Assembly (NCBI RefSeq): GCF_018101125.2
Contig: NZ_JAELVF020000001.1
Span: 3,043,977 to 3,107,976, forward strand
Source: Streptomyces tardus
GTDB lineage: Bacteria; Actinomycetota; Actinomycetes; Streptomycetales; Streptomycetaceae
DNA length: 64,000 nucleotides
Direction of reading: 5' to 3'
The position numbers and the translations under genes are program-made. Below are positions 27,323 to 35,095 of this stretch, in pieces. The notes under the pieces were generated by a model. That model had not been told where the DNA came from. It searched no databases and was given only the letters and a program-made list of their open reading frames with translations. Numbering within the stretch: position 1 is the first letter of the stretch; each line of letters starts with the position of its first letter.

Positions 27323-28573
27323 TCATGACGCCAGTGCGCCGATTCTGACGGCGAGTTCACCTGCTCGGCGCCGCTGGGCGGGGCTTCTCGACTCCGCCTC
27401 CTCCAGAACGATGCGCCGTGCGTAACCGTTGTAGCGGACCGTCTCCGGCGCTGCTTCGTACGCTCCGGCGAGCGCGGCCAGTGCGGCCTCCGAGCGGCCG
27501 TCGAGCTGATAGCCGCGCGCTTCCTCGATGCGATGTCGCGCGCGTCGCGGCCGGGAGGGGATGGACGTCGCGTCCGCCGCCGCCGACTGTCGGACGCTCT
27601 CCGCCCCCGAGTGAAGCTCCACCGCGACGGTGACCGCGTGGGCTCCCATCACCGCACGGGAGAAGGAGGTCACCGGATGGAAGTAGTCCGGCGGGAGCCG
27701 ATCCGCCACGGCGCGGGCCTCGTCCCAGAAGCGCCAGGCCGTACCGGACGCCCCGCGCCGAGCTGCTGTGTGACCGGCCTCGAATCGCAGGGCCCCCGCG
27801 ATGGCGAGCACTTCGTCGCTCGCGGCCGGCAGGAACGGTTCGAGGTGGTGCAGGGTCCGCATGGTCACGGCGTCGGCGGCGTCGAAGTGGCTGTGCCCGC
27901 TGTCGCGGTGGGCCTGGGCCGCCAGCCATGCCGCGACCCCGATGGTGTGCGGGTCCTCGGACTGCTGGGCGGCGACCATGGCGCGTTCGACGACCCGCCA
28001 CAGCAAGGACGGGTCCGGTTGATGGGCGAGGAAGAACTGGCTGAGGCTGTACACCTCGGCCAGAAGTGCCTGAGCGGTACGCCGTTCGTCCGCCGATTCC
28101 GCCTGCGCCACGGTGAGTTGTGCGTCCCGGATGAGATCCGGCAGAAGTGCGCCGATGACGTCGCGATGGTTCGCTGCCGAGTGTCTGGCGCTCCACGCGC
28201 GGACAAGTCGCTCCCGCAGATGACGTGTTGGCGGTGCCTGTCGGTGCGTGGTGAGCGGAAACTCGTCCACGGCCTCGCGCACGAGCGGCAGGCGCGGGTG
28301 TCCCGGACCGGCGAACAGGGGCACTGCCGTGGACGCCTCTCCCGTCAGCTCCGAGAGGTCCCGGACCCGGAGAGCTTCGGCGATGCGCAGCACCATCGGA
28401 AGCTTCGGCATCTGAAGGCGCCCGCCCTCGACCTGTTTGACCCAACTCGGGGACCTTCCGAGCAGACCGGCCAGCACTCCGCGACTCATGCCACGGCGGG
28501 ACCGCAGGATCTGCATGCGCTGGCCGAAGGCGACCGGCTCGGCGTACGGGTTCGGAGTAGCGTCTGAGGACAC
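27323..28573 (-). CDS. XRE-family transcriptional regulator, TPR-like
   Basis: 416 residues. Helix-turn-helix near the N-terminus (MQILRSRRGMSRGVLAGLLG and RSPSWVKQVEGGRLQMPKL), then a long alpha-helical region with paired helices typical of TPR-like actinomycete regulators (AQALLAEVYSLSQFFLAHQP; VAAWLAAQAHRDSGHSHFDA). GTG 28573 has GAGGGG about eight bases upstream and is preferred to GTG 28603, which has none. Probably controls itself and the small gene downstream. Ligand unknown. Confidence 0.85.
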   Translation of the reverse strand: MSSDATPNPYAEPVAFGQRMQILRSRRGMSRGVLAGLLGRSPSWVKQVEGGRLQMPKLPMVLRIAEALRVRDLSELTGEASTAVPLFAGPGHPRLPLVREAVDEFPLTTHRQAPPTRHLRERLVRAWSARHSAANHRDVIGALLPDLIRDAQLTVAQAESADERRTAQALLAEVYSLSQFFLAHQPDPSLLWRVVERAMVAAQQSEDPHTIGVAAWLAAQAHRDSGHSHFDAADAVTMRTLHHLEPFLPAASDEVLAIAGALRFEAGHTAARRGASGTAWRFWDEARAVADRLPPDYFHPVTSFSRAVMGAHAVTVAVELHSGAESVRQSAAADATSIPSRPRRARHRIEEARGYQLDGRSEAALAALAGAYEAAPETVRYNGYARRIVLEEAESRSPAQRRRAGELAVRIGALAS

Positions 28574-28669
28574 TGGCCTGCCCCTCTCTGCACAGCTCGT
28601 CACTGCCAGAGTACGGCGTCGGCTCCCGCCTGTTGGGCGCTCTCACGAGCCCGTCGAGTCGCTCGGCTT

Positions 28670-28726
28670 CGGGCGACGTTCGCCCTGCCGATGACGACTC
28701 GTGGGCGTCGGTCGTCGGCTCGGCGG
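28670..28726. repeat. Imperfect 58-60 bp repeat, copy B
   Basis: Second copy of the element at 26612-26671, in the 210-bp gap between the XRE gene and the nitroreductase gene. The outer blocks are identical over 18 and 29 bases; the spacers differ. Confidence 0.8.
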
Positions 28727-28784
28727 ACAGAGCACGTGGAGGACGTCCGGCAGGCCGAAGGGGTGAACGGGCGCTGCTGCGGCG

Positions 28785-29501
28785 TCAGTTCGGGTGCCAG
28801 GTCACTGCGGTCGGCACGTCCTCGCGGGCGGTGCGGAAGCCGTTGACCGGGTGGTCGAGATCCGGGTGACCGAAGGAGACACCGGCGACGACCCGGCGGT
28901 TCTCCGGCAGCCCGAAGTGCTCGCGCACGAACGGCGCGTACGAGGCGAGGGCGGCCTGCGGTGCGGCGCCGAGGCCCAGGCTCTGCGCGGCGAGCAGGAA
29001 GGAGTTCAGGTACAGCCCGCAGTCGACCGCGCCGTAGACGCCGAGGTCGGCCTCGGTGGTGACGAGGGCGACGTGCGGGGCGTCGAAGAGCTCGAAGTTC
29101 CGCAGCGTCTGCCGCCAGCGGCCCTCGCGGTCGTCCCGGGCGATGTCGAGGGCGTCGTAGAGCTGGAAGCCGCAGGCGCGGCGCCGGTCCCGGTAGACGC
29201 CGGCGTACTGCTCGGGGAACGGGAAGTCCGGCGCCGGCGGCTGGGTGCGCACGTGCTCCAGGAGCGCCGCGCGGAACCGTTCCGTGCCCGCTCCCTCGGT
29301 CAACTCCACCTGCCACGGCTGGGTGTTGCACCAGGACGGCGTGCGCTGCGCCAGTCGCAGCAGCCGTTCGACGGTCTCCCGCGGAACCGGTTCGGGGCGG
29401 AACCTGCGGCAGGTCCAGCGGCCGTCGAGCAGCTGGCGCAGCGCCCCGTACGGTCCGCCCTCGTGTGCGGTGTGCTGCTCGCCGCCGTTGCTCGTCCCCA
29501 C
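28785..29501 (-). CDS. Nitroreductase family protein
   Basis: 238 residues. FMN-dependent NAD(P)H nitroreductase fold: RWTCRRFRPEPVPRETVERL and LRLAQRTPSWCNTQPWQVEL at the N-terminus (FMN-binding Arg-Arg/Ser-Asn pattern), DCGLYLNSFLLAAQSLGLGA in the middle, and the usual VVAGVSFGHPD near the end. Such enzymes reduce nitro compounds, quinones or peptide-bound azolines; nothing here decides which. It lies downstream of ridA on the same strand, 263 bp away, with a terminator between. Confidence 0.88.
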   Translation of the reverse strand: MGTSNGGEQHTAHEGGPYGALRQLLDGRWTCRRFRPEPVPRETVERLLRLAQRTPSWCNTQPWQVELTEGAGTERFRAALLEHVRTQPPAPDFPFPEQYAGVYRDRRRACGFQLYDALDIARDDREGRWRQTLRNFELFDAPHVALVTTEADLGVYGAVDCGLYLNSFLLAAQSLGLGAAPQAALASYAPFVREHFGLPENRRVVAGVSFGHPDLDHPVNGFRTAREDVPTAVTWHPN

Positions 29502-29698
29502 GGGCGTGGCCTCCGTCGTCCGTTCGTCCGTCGCCGTCCGGGGTCCGCTGCGGCGGCCGTGGTGCGCCGCGTGCCGTGCGGCACCTCCGTCCCGTGCACG
29601 CTATGCGCGGAACCACCGTCGCGAAAGGCCCTGTTCACGGGCCTCGCCCGACAGCCGCGCCCGGCCGCGCCCGGCCTCGCCCGGCCGGGACACGTACG

Positions 29699-29745
29699 GC
29701 TCGTACGGCACGTGTTGCACGTACCGGGTCCCGCGCCGTACGAGC
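29699..29745 (-). terminator. Hairpin between ridA-like gene and nitroreductase gene
   Basis: Inverted repeat GCTCGTACGGC (29699-29709) and GCCGTACGAGC (29735-29745), 11 bp perfect arms, just past the stop of the minus-strand RidA-like gene. Confidence 0.65.
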
Positions 29746-29764
29746 AGCCCGTGCCGTGCGGTCG

Positions 29765-30226
29765 TTATGCGGATGCCGGGCGGTCGCGCCTCGGTGCGAG
29801 GTGGGCCGTCACTCGGATCTCCACCCGCATCCCGGGAGCGCCGAGCGCCGGCACGCCGATCTGCGTCCAGATCGGCGCACGGTCGCCGAGGCGGAGCCGC
29901 ATCTGCTCCACCATCGTGCGGTTGTGGTCCTCGCCGATCGTGTCGGGGGCGGTGGGTACGTGGTACGTGTCCATGGCGACCACGTCGTGCCAGCTCGCAC
30001 CCGCGGTGGCGAGGGTGCGCCCGACGTTGTCGAAGGCGCGCACGATCTCCTCCTCCAGACTCTCGGGGAACTCGAACTCCTCGCTCCAGCCGCCCTGGCC
30101 CGAGATCTCCACGCGGTCCCCGATCCGCACGGCCTGGCTGTAGTGGAGCTCCTTGCGGAGCCAGTCGCCGTACCCGGGGGTGATGGTGAACTCGGGCTCG
30201 TCGGTGCGGGTTGTCGACTCGGTCAT
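29765..30226 (-). CDS. RidA/YjgF-family protein
   Basis: 153 residues. Rid-fold protein with ISGQGGWSEE, VRAFDNVGRTLATAGASWHD and a C-terminal IWTQIGVPALGAPGMRVEIR containing the Arg that binds the carboxylate of imine/enamine intermediates in active Rid enzymes (E/R-VEI pattern). Family members deaminate reactive 2-aminoacrylate. ATG 30226 has AGGAGAGGAA upstream. Divergent from a MarR regulator, with two matching palindromes in the shared region, so it is very likely the regulated target. Confidence 0.87.
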   Translation of the reverse strand: MTESTTRTDEPEFTITPGYGDWLRKELHYSQAVRIGDRVEISGQGGWSEEFEFPESLEEEIVRAFDNVGRTLATAGASWHDVVAMDTYHVPTAPDTIGEDHNRTMVEQMRLRLGDRAPIWTQIGVPALGAPGMRVEIRVTAHLAPRRDRPASA

Positions 30227-30367
30227 GGTCTCGTTCCTCTCCTCAGGCGGTGGACGGCCGCGCGTCGGCGTTCGGCGCGCAGCACGTGGTGCAGCTGGTC
30301 GCGGACGCTCACAGGCATGACTGCATGGGTACGTCTGCGCGGGGCCCGTCTGCACGAGCACGCCGCG

Positions 30368-30383
30368 ACTTCACGATTGAAGT
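30368..30383. promoter_or_regulatory. MarR-type operator, site 1
   Basis: 16-bp palindrome ACTTCACGATTGAAGT, i.e. ACTTCA-N4-TGAAGT, between the divergent ridA-like and marR genes. An identical half-site pair occurs 33 bp away, which puts both on the same face of the helix. Confidence 0.8.
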
Positions 30384-30400
30384 AAACGTAACAGCATTCT

Positions 30401-30416
30401 ACTTCAAGCGTGAAGT
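30401..30416. promoter_or_regulatory. MarR-type operator, site 2
   Basis: 16-bp palindrome ACTTCAAGCGTGAAGT, sharing both ACTTCA and TGAAGT arms with site 1 and only differing in the 4-bp centre. It lies 26 bp before the marR start codon, where binding would block its promoter; a TAGAAT box at 30429-30434 may be the -10. Confidence 0.8.
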
Positions 30417-30441
30417 CAATCCCGTTGGTAGAATCCCCTCC

Positions 30442-30945
30442 ATGGCCAGCCCACCGCCTTCGGAACCTCGTGATGAACCCGCCGAGGACGTCCAGTGGCT
30501 CGATGCGGAGGAGAAGGACGCCTGGACCGGGGCGATCTCCATGGCCGTACTGCTGCCCGGCCGGCTGGAGCAGCCGCTCCAGCGCGAGTTCGGCATCAGC
30601 CTCTTCGAGTACCTCGCCCTCAGTCACGTCTCCGAGGCGCCCGAACGCCGCCTGCGGATGAGTGAGTTGGCCTTCCTCGCCAACGGATCGCTCTCCCGCC
30701 TCTCGAACGTCGTCAAGCGCTTCGAGCAGCGCGGCTGGGTCGAGCGCTCCCCGGATCCGGCGGACGGTCGCTACACCCTCGCCCGCCTCACCGACGCCGG
30801 TTACGACATCGTGCTGGCCGCCGCCCCCACCCATGTGCGTGCGGTCCGTGAGCTGGTCATCGACCCGCTCACCGCGGCCGACCGGCGTGCCCTCGCCCGT
30901 ATCGCCGCCAAGCTCCGCACCCGCCCGGCCGACCTCGCCCCGTGA
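30442..30945 (+). CDS. MarR-family transcriptional regulator
   Basis: 167 residues. Winged-helix dimer protein: FLANGSLSRLSNVVKRFEQR is the recognition helix region and RSPDPADGRYTLARLTDAG the wing. ATG 30442 is the first start after the operator pair. It is expected to repress itself and the divergent RidA-like gene through the two ACTTCA-N4-TGAAGT palindromes. The inducer is not known. Confidence 0.92.
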   Translation: MASPPPSEPRDEPAEDVQWLDAEEKDAWTGAISMAVLLPGRLEQPLQREFGISLFEYLALSHVSEAPERRLRMSELAFLANGSLSRLSNVVKRFEQRGWVERSPDPADGRYTLARLTDAGYDIVLAAAPTHVRAVRELVIDPLTAADRRALARIAAKLRTRPADLAP

Positions 30946-31051
30946 GGGCGGCCCGCACTCCGCCGACCAGCCGGCGCTGACCGGCGCCCGCAGCCTGCTG
31001 ACCGGCGTCCCTGCGGTGCGGCCGGCGAACTCGCCCGCGCCGTACGGCCGT

Positions 31052-31429
31052 TCAGTCGCGGAGGATCCGGCTGACCAGCTCCGGGTGCCACTGGACGTAC
31101 TCGACGCCCGCGCCGCCCGGGTGGCGTGCGTAGAGGAACCGTCCCGTCGGGCCGTCCGTCACGGGGGTGGTGAGGGTGGCGCCGGTCGCCTTCAGCGTCG
31201 TCCGCAACGTGTCGAGGTCGTCCACGACGACCGTGGCCGAGGCGTGGCTGTACTTCGCGCGCTCCTCGGCCGGTCCCGCGACGACCAGGAAATCACCCAC
31301 CGCGGCCAGTCCGACCGCCTCGAAACCCAGCCGCAGATGCGGCCGTTCGCCCGTCAACTCCTCCAGCAGCGGCAGCGCCTGGTCGAGGTCGTCGGCCCAC
31401 AGGCGTGCGCAGGTCTTCAGAATGGCCAT
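31052..31429 (-). CDS. VOC/glyoxalase-family protein
   Basis: 125 residues, the length of a single-chain vicinal-oxygen-chelate protein. It begins MAILKTCARLWADDLDQALP and shows GDFLVVAGP, VDDLDTLRTTLKATGATL and TGRFLYARHPGGAGVEYVQW, the usual two beta-alpha-beta-beta-beta units with a late Glu that can ligate metal. ATG 31429 with GGGAGGG upstream is preferred over an upstream start. Divergent from an HxlR regulator, its likely controller. Activity (glyoxalase, dioxygenase or drug binding) not assignable. Confidence 0.82.
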   Translation of the reverse strand: MAILKTCARLWADDLDQALPLLEELTGERPHLRLGFEAVGLAAVGDFLVVAGPAEERAKYSHASATVVVDDLDTLRTTLKATGATLTTPVTDGPTGRFLYARHPGGAGVEYVQWHPELVSRILRD

Positions 31430-31473
31430 GAAAGTGCCCTCCCAGGTCACTTCCGGTTACTCGCTCACCGTAG

Positions 31474-31507
31474 GAAAGTGAGGGCTGACGTGGAAGAACG
31501 CACTTTC
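31474..31507. promoter_or_regulatory. Inverted repeat between VOC and HxlR genes
   Basis: GAAAGTG (31474-31480) and CACTTTC (31501-31507) face each other across 20 bp in the 96-bp divergent promoter region. It fits a regulator operator for HxlR, though the arms are short and widely spaced. Confidence 0.5.
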
Positions 31508-31525
31508 GAGTGAGAGAGGAACCTG

Positions 31526-31945
31526 ATGGAAACCGAGCAGCCCACGCCCGACGAAGCCGATGTGCTGCGTGCCGATTCACTCGCCCGCGAGATCTTCGCG
31601 GGGGTGGCGAACAAGTGGTCCCTGCTGATCATCAACGTCCTGGGCGACCGCACTTTGCGCTTCACCGAGCTGCGTGTCGAGATCGGGGGCATCAGCCACA
31701 AGATGCTCACACAGACCCTGCGCGGCTTGGAGCGCGACGGCGTGGTGCACAGGACCGTCCATCCGGCGGTGCCGCCGCGCGTCGAGTACCGGCTCACCGA
31801 GGCCGGCGGGGCGCTGCGCGGCACCGTCAACGGCATGTGTGCCTGGACCCGCCGCCACTTGCCCGAGATCGACGCCGCCCGCCGTCGTTTCGCCGAACGC
31901 AAGGCCGGGGCGGGCGCGAACGTCACGCCGTCACCAGGCCGTTGA
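31526..31945 (+). CDS. HxlR-family transcriptional regulator
   Basis: 139 residues. The family start VANKWSLLIINVLGDRTLRF, the recognition region GISHKMLTQTLRGLERDGVV and wing PAVPPRVEYRLTEAG are all present. Many HxlR proteins sense thiol-reactive electrophiles through an N-terminal Cys; here there is none at that place, so a different signal is likely. Divergent from the VOC gene. Confidence 0.92.
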   Translation: METEQPTPDEADVLRADSLAREIFAGVANKWSLLIINVLGDRTLRFTELRVEIGGISHKMLTQTLRGLERDGVVHRTVHPAVPPRVEYRLTEAGGALRGTVNGMCAWTRRHLPEIDAARRRFAERKAGAGANVTPSPGR

Positions 31946-32254
31946 GCGTCTGCGTGCCTCAACTGCGGTCGCGAAAGGTGCTGTTGGTGAGAACCGGCAC
32001 GCCGACGCTGGAGTCCACGTCGGCGGTGATCTCCACGTCCTCGCGGAAACCCTCCGGCCAACTCCCGCCCGGAGGTGCTCTCGTGGAGATCGGATTCGAC
32101 CTCCGGGCAGTGCACGCAGGTATCCGCGGCGAGCCACCCGGCGACCGCGCGACGCGACCGTTGGGCCGCTTGGTCCTCGCCTTCTCCTGACCGCCCCCGC
32201 CCCTGCTCCCGCGCCGACGCCCGTTACCGCCCAGACCCTCCCGGAGTGGTCGGA
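31946..32254. other. Gap between hxlR and the graspetide locus
   Basis: 309 bp. On the minus strand a frame ending at 31959 has a C-terminal stretch EDVEITADVDSSVGVPVLTN that looks protein-like, but it has no start, ribosome site or recognisable family, so it may be a gene remnant or chance. No terminator stands out. Confidence 0.35.
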
Positions 32255-33430
32255 TCAGATCGGCAGATGCCAGCTCGGGCCGCCCGGCGAGCCGAGCCAC
32301 ACGGTCTGCTCCCACGGCGTGGCAGTCATCCCGAAGCCGGTCATGTCCGGTGCTCCGCAGCTCTGCCAGGTCTCCAGCGCCTCTTCCACGCGGTCCCAGA
32401 GTCGCAGCGGCCCGTGCTGGTGGACCGCCCAGCCTTCACCGTCCGGTTCGCACCACGCCTGTGAGCCGGTGGCGGTGTCGCGCAGCACGATGCCGTGCGC
32501 GCTGTCGACCAACTCGGCCGAGGGCGCGGCGAGTTGGGCGACGAATCGGCCCTCCCAGCGATCCAGCAGCTTCGGATCCACCCTCGCGCCGCGCCTTTCG
32601 CCCTCCTGCCGAAAGAAGACGGAGCGGGGCGGGGGAGCGTGCGGACGCGCGAGCATGTAGGTGACGTTGTCCGGGGCGAAGCGGCCGTGCGCCACTCCCT
32701 CCTCGTCGAGGGTGAGGCGGATCAGGCCGGCGGAGGGCATCCAGCCGCTCACCGTGGTGGTGATCGAGCCGCCGTCCCTGAGCTGCCAGAACCAGGGCGG
32801 CGGGATCGAACGCACGGAGCAGGTGGCGATGACGGCGTCGTACGGTGCGTGCTCCTGGCAGCCCTGGAGCCCGTCGCCGGTGGCGAGCCTCGGGGCGTAG
32901 CCGGCCTCGGTGAGCCGCACGGCCGAAAGTGCGGCGAGGCCCGGGTCGTACTCGACGCTGACAACGTTTTCCGCGCCCAGCCGGTGGCTCAGTACCGCGG
33001 TCGAGTAGCCCGTCCCGGTTCCCACCTCCAGCACTGTCTCGCCCTCGCGCAGCTCGGCCACCTCAGCGGTGCGCACGACGAGGGAGGGCAGCGTCGCCGA
33101 GGACGTCGGGCTGCCGGTGACGGGGCCCTCGGCGTCCGCCGCGTCCAGACCGTCGACCTGGGTGACCCAGGTGGTGTCCCGGTGGGCCATCCGGAGCCAC
33201 TCCTGCTCGCCGACCTGCTCGCGCCGGACCGGGCTCCACGCGGTGCCGACCGGCCGGTAGACGGCGCTGCCGAGGAACAGCTCGCGGGGCACGGCCCGTA
33301 CGGCGTCCAGCCACTCCGGCGCAGGCGCCGGACCGACCCCGGCGACCTCCGCCGCGAGACGGCCGCGCAGCTCCGACGGGCCGGGGCCCTGCTGCGAGGG
33401 GCCGGGGCGCTGGGGCGGTTCAGGGTGCAT
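32255..33430 (-). CDS. tgmC: PCMT-like O-methyltransferase of a graspetide locus
   Basis: 391 residues. Protein-L-isoaspartate-methyltransferase-like fold: TLPSLVVRTAEVAELREGET, then the SAM loop LEVGTGTGYSTAVL, VVSVEYDPGLA, and an unusual C-terminal extension of about 150 residues not found in housekeeping PCMT. In known systems (fuscimiditide) the homologue methylates an Asp of the ATP-grasp-modified peptide, leading to an aspartimide. ATG 33430 overlaps the ligase gene by 11 bp; third and last gene of the operon. Confidence 0.87.
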   Translation of the reverse strand: MHPEPPQRPGPSQQGPGPSELRGRLAAEVAGVGPAPAPEWLDAVRAVPRELFLGSAVYRPVGTAWSPVRREQVGEQEWLRMAHRDTTWVTQVDGLDAADAEGPVTGSPTSSATLPSLVVRTAEVAELREGETVLEVGTGTGYSTAVLSHRLGAENVVSVEYDPGLAALSAVRLTEAGYAPRLATGDGLQGCQEHAPYDAVIATCSVRSIPPPWFWQLRDGGSITTTVSGWMPSAGLIRLTLDEEGVAHGRFAPDNVTYMLARPHAPPPRSVFFRQEGERRGARVDPKLLDRWEGRFVAQLAAPSAELVDSAHGIVLRDTATGSQAWCEPDGEGWAVHQHGPLRLWDRVEEALETWQSCGAPDMTGFGMTATPWEQTVWLGSPGGPSWHLPI

Positions 33431-34391
33431 AGGGCTCTCCCGCGTGTTGGAGCCGATCGGCGACCGCTCTGACGATCCTGCGGGTGATGGGTTCGGGAAA
33501 CCAGGCGTACTGCCCGTTCGGGTTGCACTCGAACCACCAGGTGCGTCCGTCACGGTCGATGCCGAAGTCGAATGCGCCGAAGGTGAGGCCGAAGACCTTG
33601 AGATACCGCTCGATCCGGTGCGCCAGACGTGGCGGAGTGGAGACGAGCGTGTAGCTCAGCTCCTCGTAGTGCCGCCGCCAGTCCAGGCCGGGCGAGCCGT
33701 CGATCCGCACCGAGAAGATCTCGCCCCCCACGGCCGTCACCCGCAGGTGGGCCACCGTGGGCACCTGCTTCTGGAACAGGTGCATCGTCTGGGCGACCCC
33801 GGCATCCAGGTCGGCGGCCTTCACCTCGTCGACCCACACGGTCAGCGCGCCTCGGTCGGTGTCCCGGTACTCGGTGTTGCGCAACGGCTTGTACACCACA
33901 GGGCCGTGCTCCTCGGCGAACTTCCGTGCGGTGGAGAGCACATTGGTCATCAGCGTGGGAGGGACGTCGAAGTCGCACCGGACGGCCGTCGCCAACTGCG
34001 CGGGCTTGTGCTCGGCCTGCTGGTTCTGCCACGGATGGTTGAGGTAGTACGCCCCGGGGAGCGAGCAGAGGATGCCCCCGAGCCCGTACCTGGCCTGCTC
34101 GCGGCACCAGCGCGCGTCCTGGCCCGTGACCCCCGCCGGGGCGGTGTAGGGGCTCGGGCGTCGCCAGTACACCGATCTGGCTCGGGTCGGGTCGGTGGAC
34201 CGGCTGGGCGTGCGCAGCTCCCCGTCCAGGCCCCAGCCGCCGACGACGACGGAGACGGCGACCTCTTCGGGGAAGTCGCCGGGATCGAGCCGAACCACCG
34301 GCACATGGCGTCTGTTGAGCTCCTCCACGACGAGGTCGCAGGTCGCGTCGTCCAGCCGGGAGACGACGATCACGGGCCGACCGCTGGTCAA
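33420..34391 (-). CDS. tgmB: ATP-grasp RiPP maturase (graspetide synthetase)
   Basis: 323 residues. ATP-grasp ligase of the microviridin/SAV_5884 type: RPVIVVSRLDDATCDLVVEE start, VYWRRPSPY, YLNHPWQNQQAEHKPAQLAT substrate-facing segment, VVYKPLRNTEY (ATP lysine), HLFQKQVPTVAHLRVTAVGG and the metal-binding FDFGIDRDGRTWWFECNPNG. It should form ester or amide links between Ser/Thr/Lys and Asp/Glu side chains of the precursor. TTG 34391 is the start: AAGGAG lies 7 bp upstream and TTG overlaps the precursor's stop. In-frame upstream sequence covers the precursor gene and is not coding in this frame. Confidence 0.92.
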   Translation of the reverse strand: MTSGRPVIVVSRLDDATCDLVVEELNRRHVPVVRLDPGDFPEEVAVSVVVGGWGLDGELRTPSRSTDPTRARSVYWRRPSPYTAPAGVTGQDARWCREQARYGLGGILCSLPGAYYLNHPWQNQQAEHKPAQLATAVRCDFDVPPTLMTNVLSTARKFAEEHGPVVYKPLRNTEYRDTDRGALTVWVDEVKAADLDAGVAQTMHLFQKQVPTVAHLRVTAVGGEIFSVRIDGSPGLDWRRHYEELSYTLVSTPPRLAHRIERYLKVFGLTFGAFDFGIDRDGRTWWFECNPNGQYAWFPEPITRRIVRAVADRLQHAGEPYAP

Positions 34392-34636
34392 TCGCTGTCT
34401 CCTTCCTGGTCGCTTCCCTCGTCGGTGGTGCCGTCGAGGCTGGTCCTGGTGCTCGTCTCCTTGCTGGTCTGCGAGCGCCTGTGCCGGTCCATCGTGGGGA
34501 CCCGGACGCCGTCCGGGTCGACCCATCGGGCGGTCTGGGTGGCGTGGTCCAGGACTAACCCGGCGGCGGGCGCGGCGATCACGCTCGGGTACGGGCGCAT
34601 GCGGCTGGTTCCCCAGGGTGCCGGTGTCGTGTCCAT
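34388..34636 (-). CDS. tgmA: Graspetide precursor peptide, TgmA-like
   Basis: 82 residues. The leader contains PWGTSRMRPYP near the N-terminus (residues 7-17), a hallmark of this ATP-grasp-modified precursor family, and TQTARWVDP in the middle. The C-terminal core (about 57-82) is almost only Thr, Ser, Asp, Glu and Gly: TSKETSTRTSLDGTTDE and a tail GSDQEGDSD. Ser/Thr can act as ester donors, Asp/Glu as acceptors; Asp68-Gly69 is the likeliest aspartimide site. ATG has AGGAGG 5 bp upstream. The stop is overlapped by the ligase start, so expression is coupled. Confidence 0.9.
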   Translation of the reverse strand: MDTTPAPWGTSRMRPYPSVIAAPAAGLVLDHATQTARWVDPDGVRVPTMDRHRRSQTSKETSTRTSLDGTTDEGSDQEGDSD

Positions 34637-34666
34637 GAATGCCTCCTGTGATTCCTCAACAGTTTG

Positions 34667-34696
34667 TTATCGCCTGCGCACTTTGGGTAGTTGCAA
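34667..34696 (-). promoter_or_regulatory. Candidate promoter of the graspetide operon
   Basis: Read on the minus strand, TTGCAA (34691-34696) and CGATAA (34667-34672) stand 18 bp apart, about 30 bp before the precursor start codon. They fit a housekeeping sigma-70-type promoter in an otherwise GC-rich region. Confidence 0.5.
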
Positions 34697-35095
34697 TTCG
34701 GTCGCTTGCCGGTCGAATGCGCCGAGATCGGGGGCGCATTGCCGGCCCGGGGCGCTCGATGCGCGCGCCGCGGGGCGCTCCGAGCAGGGGTGCGAACGAG
34801 GCGGCTCCGCGGCAGTGCCCGCGGGGCCCGTACGGCGGGCGCTGCCGTCGGCCTCCCCGCGGGCGCGGCGGTCACTCGGCGGCGGGGCGGCAGGCGGTAC
34901 GGCTGTGAGGTGGGACGATTTCGCTGCCGGAAGAGGAATCCTCTGCGCGAAATCGGTGAGGAGACTTGTCCCGCGGCCCCGGCCGCGGAGAGTGGGAACG
35001 CCGGTCCGAACCCGGCTGCGACAGCCCCGACCCCACAACGGGACAGCCGTACCCCCGTGCCGCGACAGAACCACCCGCCCCCACACCGTCCGAGG
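34697..35095. other. Intergenic region upstream of methyltransferase gene
   Basis: About 400 bp between divergent genes. A frame is open in continuity with the methyltransferase but reads as Arg/Ala-rich and Pro-rich sequence without similarity to the family, so I treat it as non-coding. No hairpin or operator stands out except the promoter-like boxes on its left edge. Confidence 0.45.

Noticed and set aside
28785..30226. Nitroreductase considered as part of an azoline/thiopeptide pathway
   Set aside because: No cyclodehydratase or precursor lies nearby; the RidA neighbour and a terminator separate it.
31959..32315. 118-residue minus-strand frame between hxlR and tgmC
   Set aside because: Only its last 30 residues look protein-like; no ribosome site, no family, Arg-rich start. 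At most a remnant.
34691..35095. 135-residue extension in front of the trans-aconitate-type methyltransferase
   Set aside because: Arg/Ala/Pro-rich without similarity; it overlaps the region where divergent promoters are expected.
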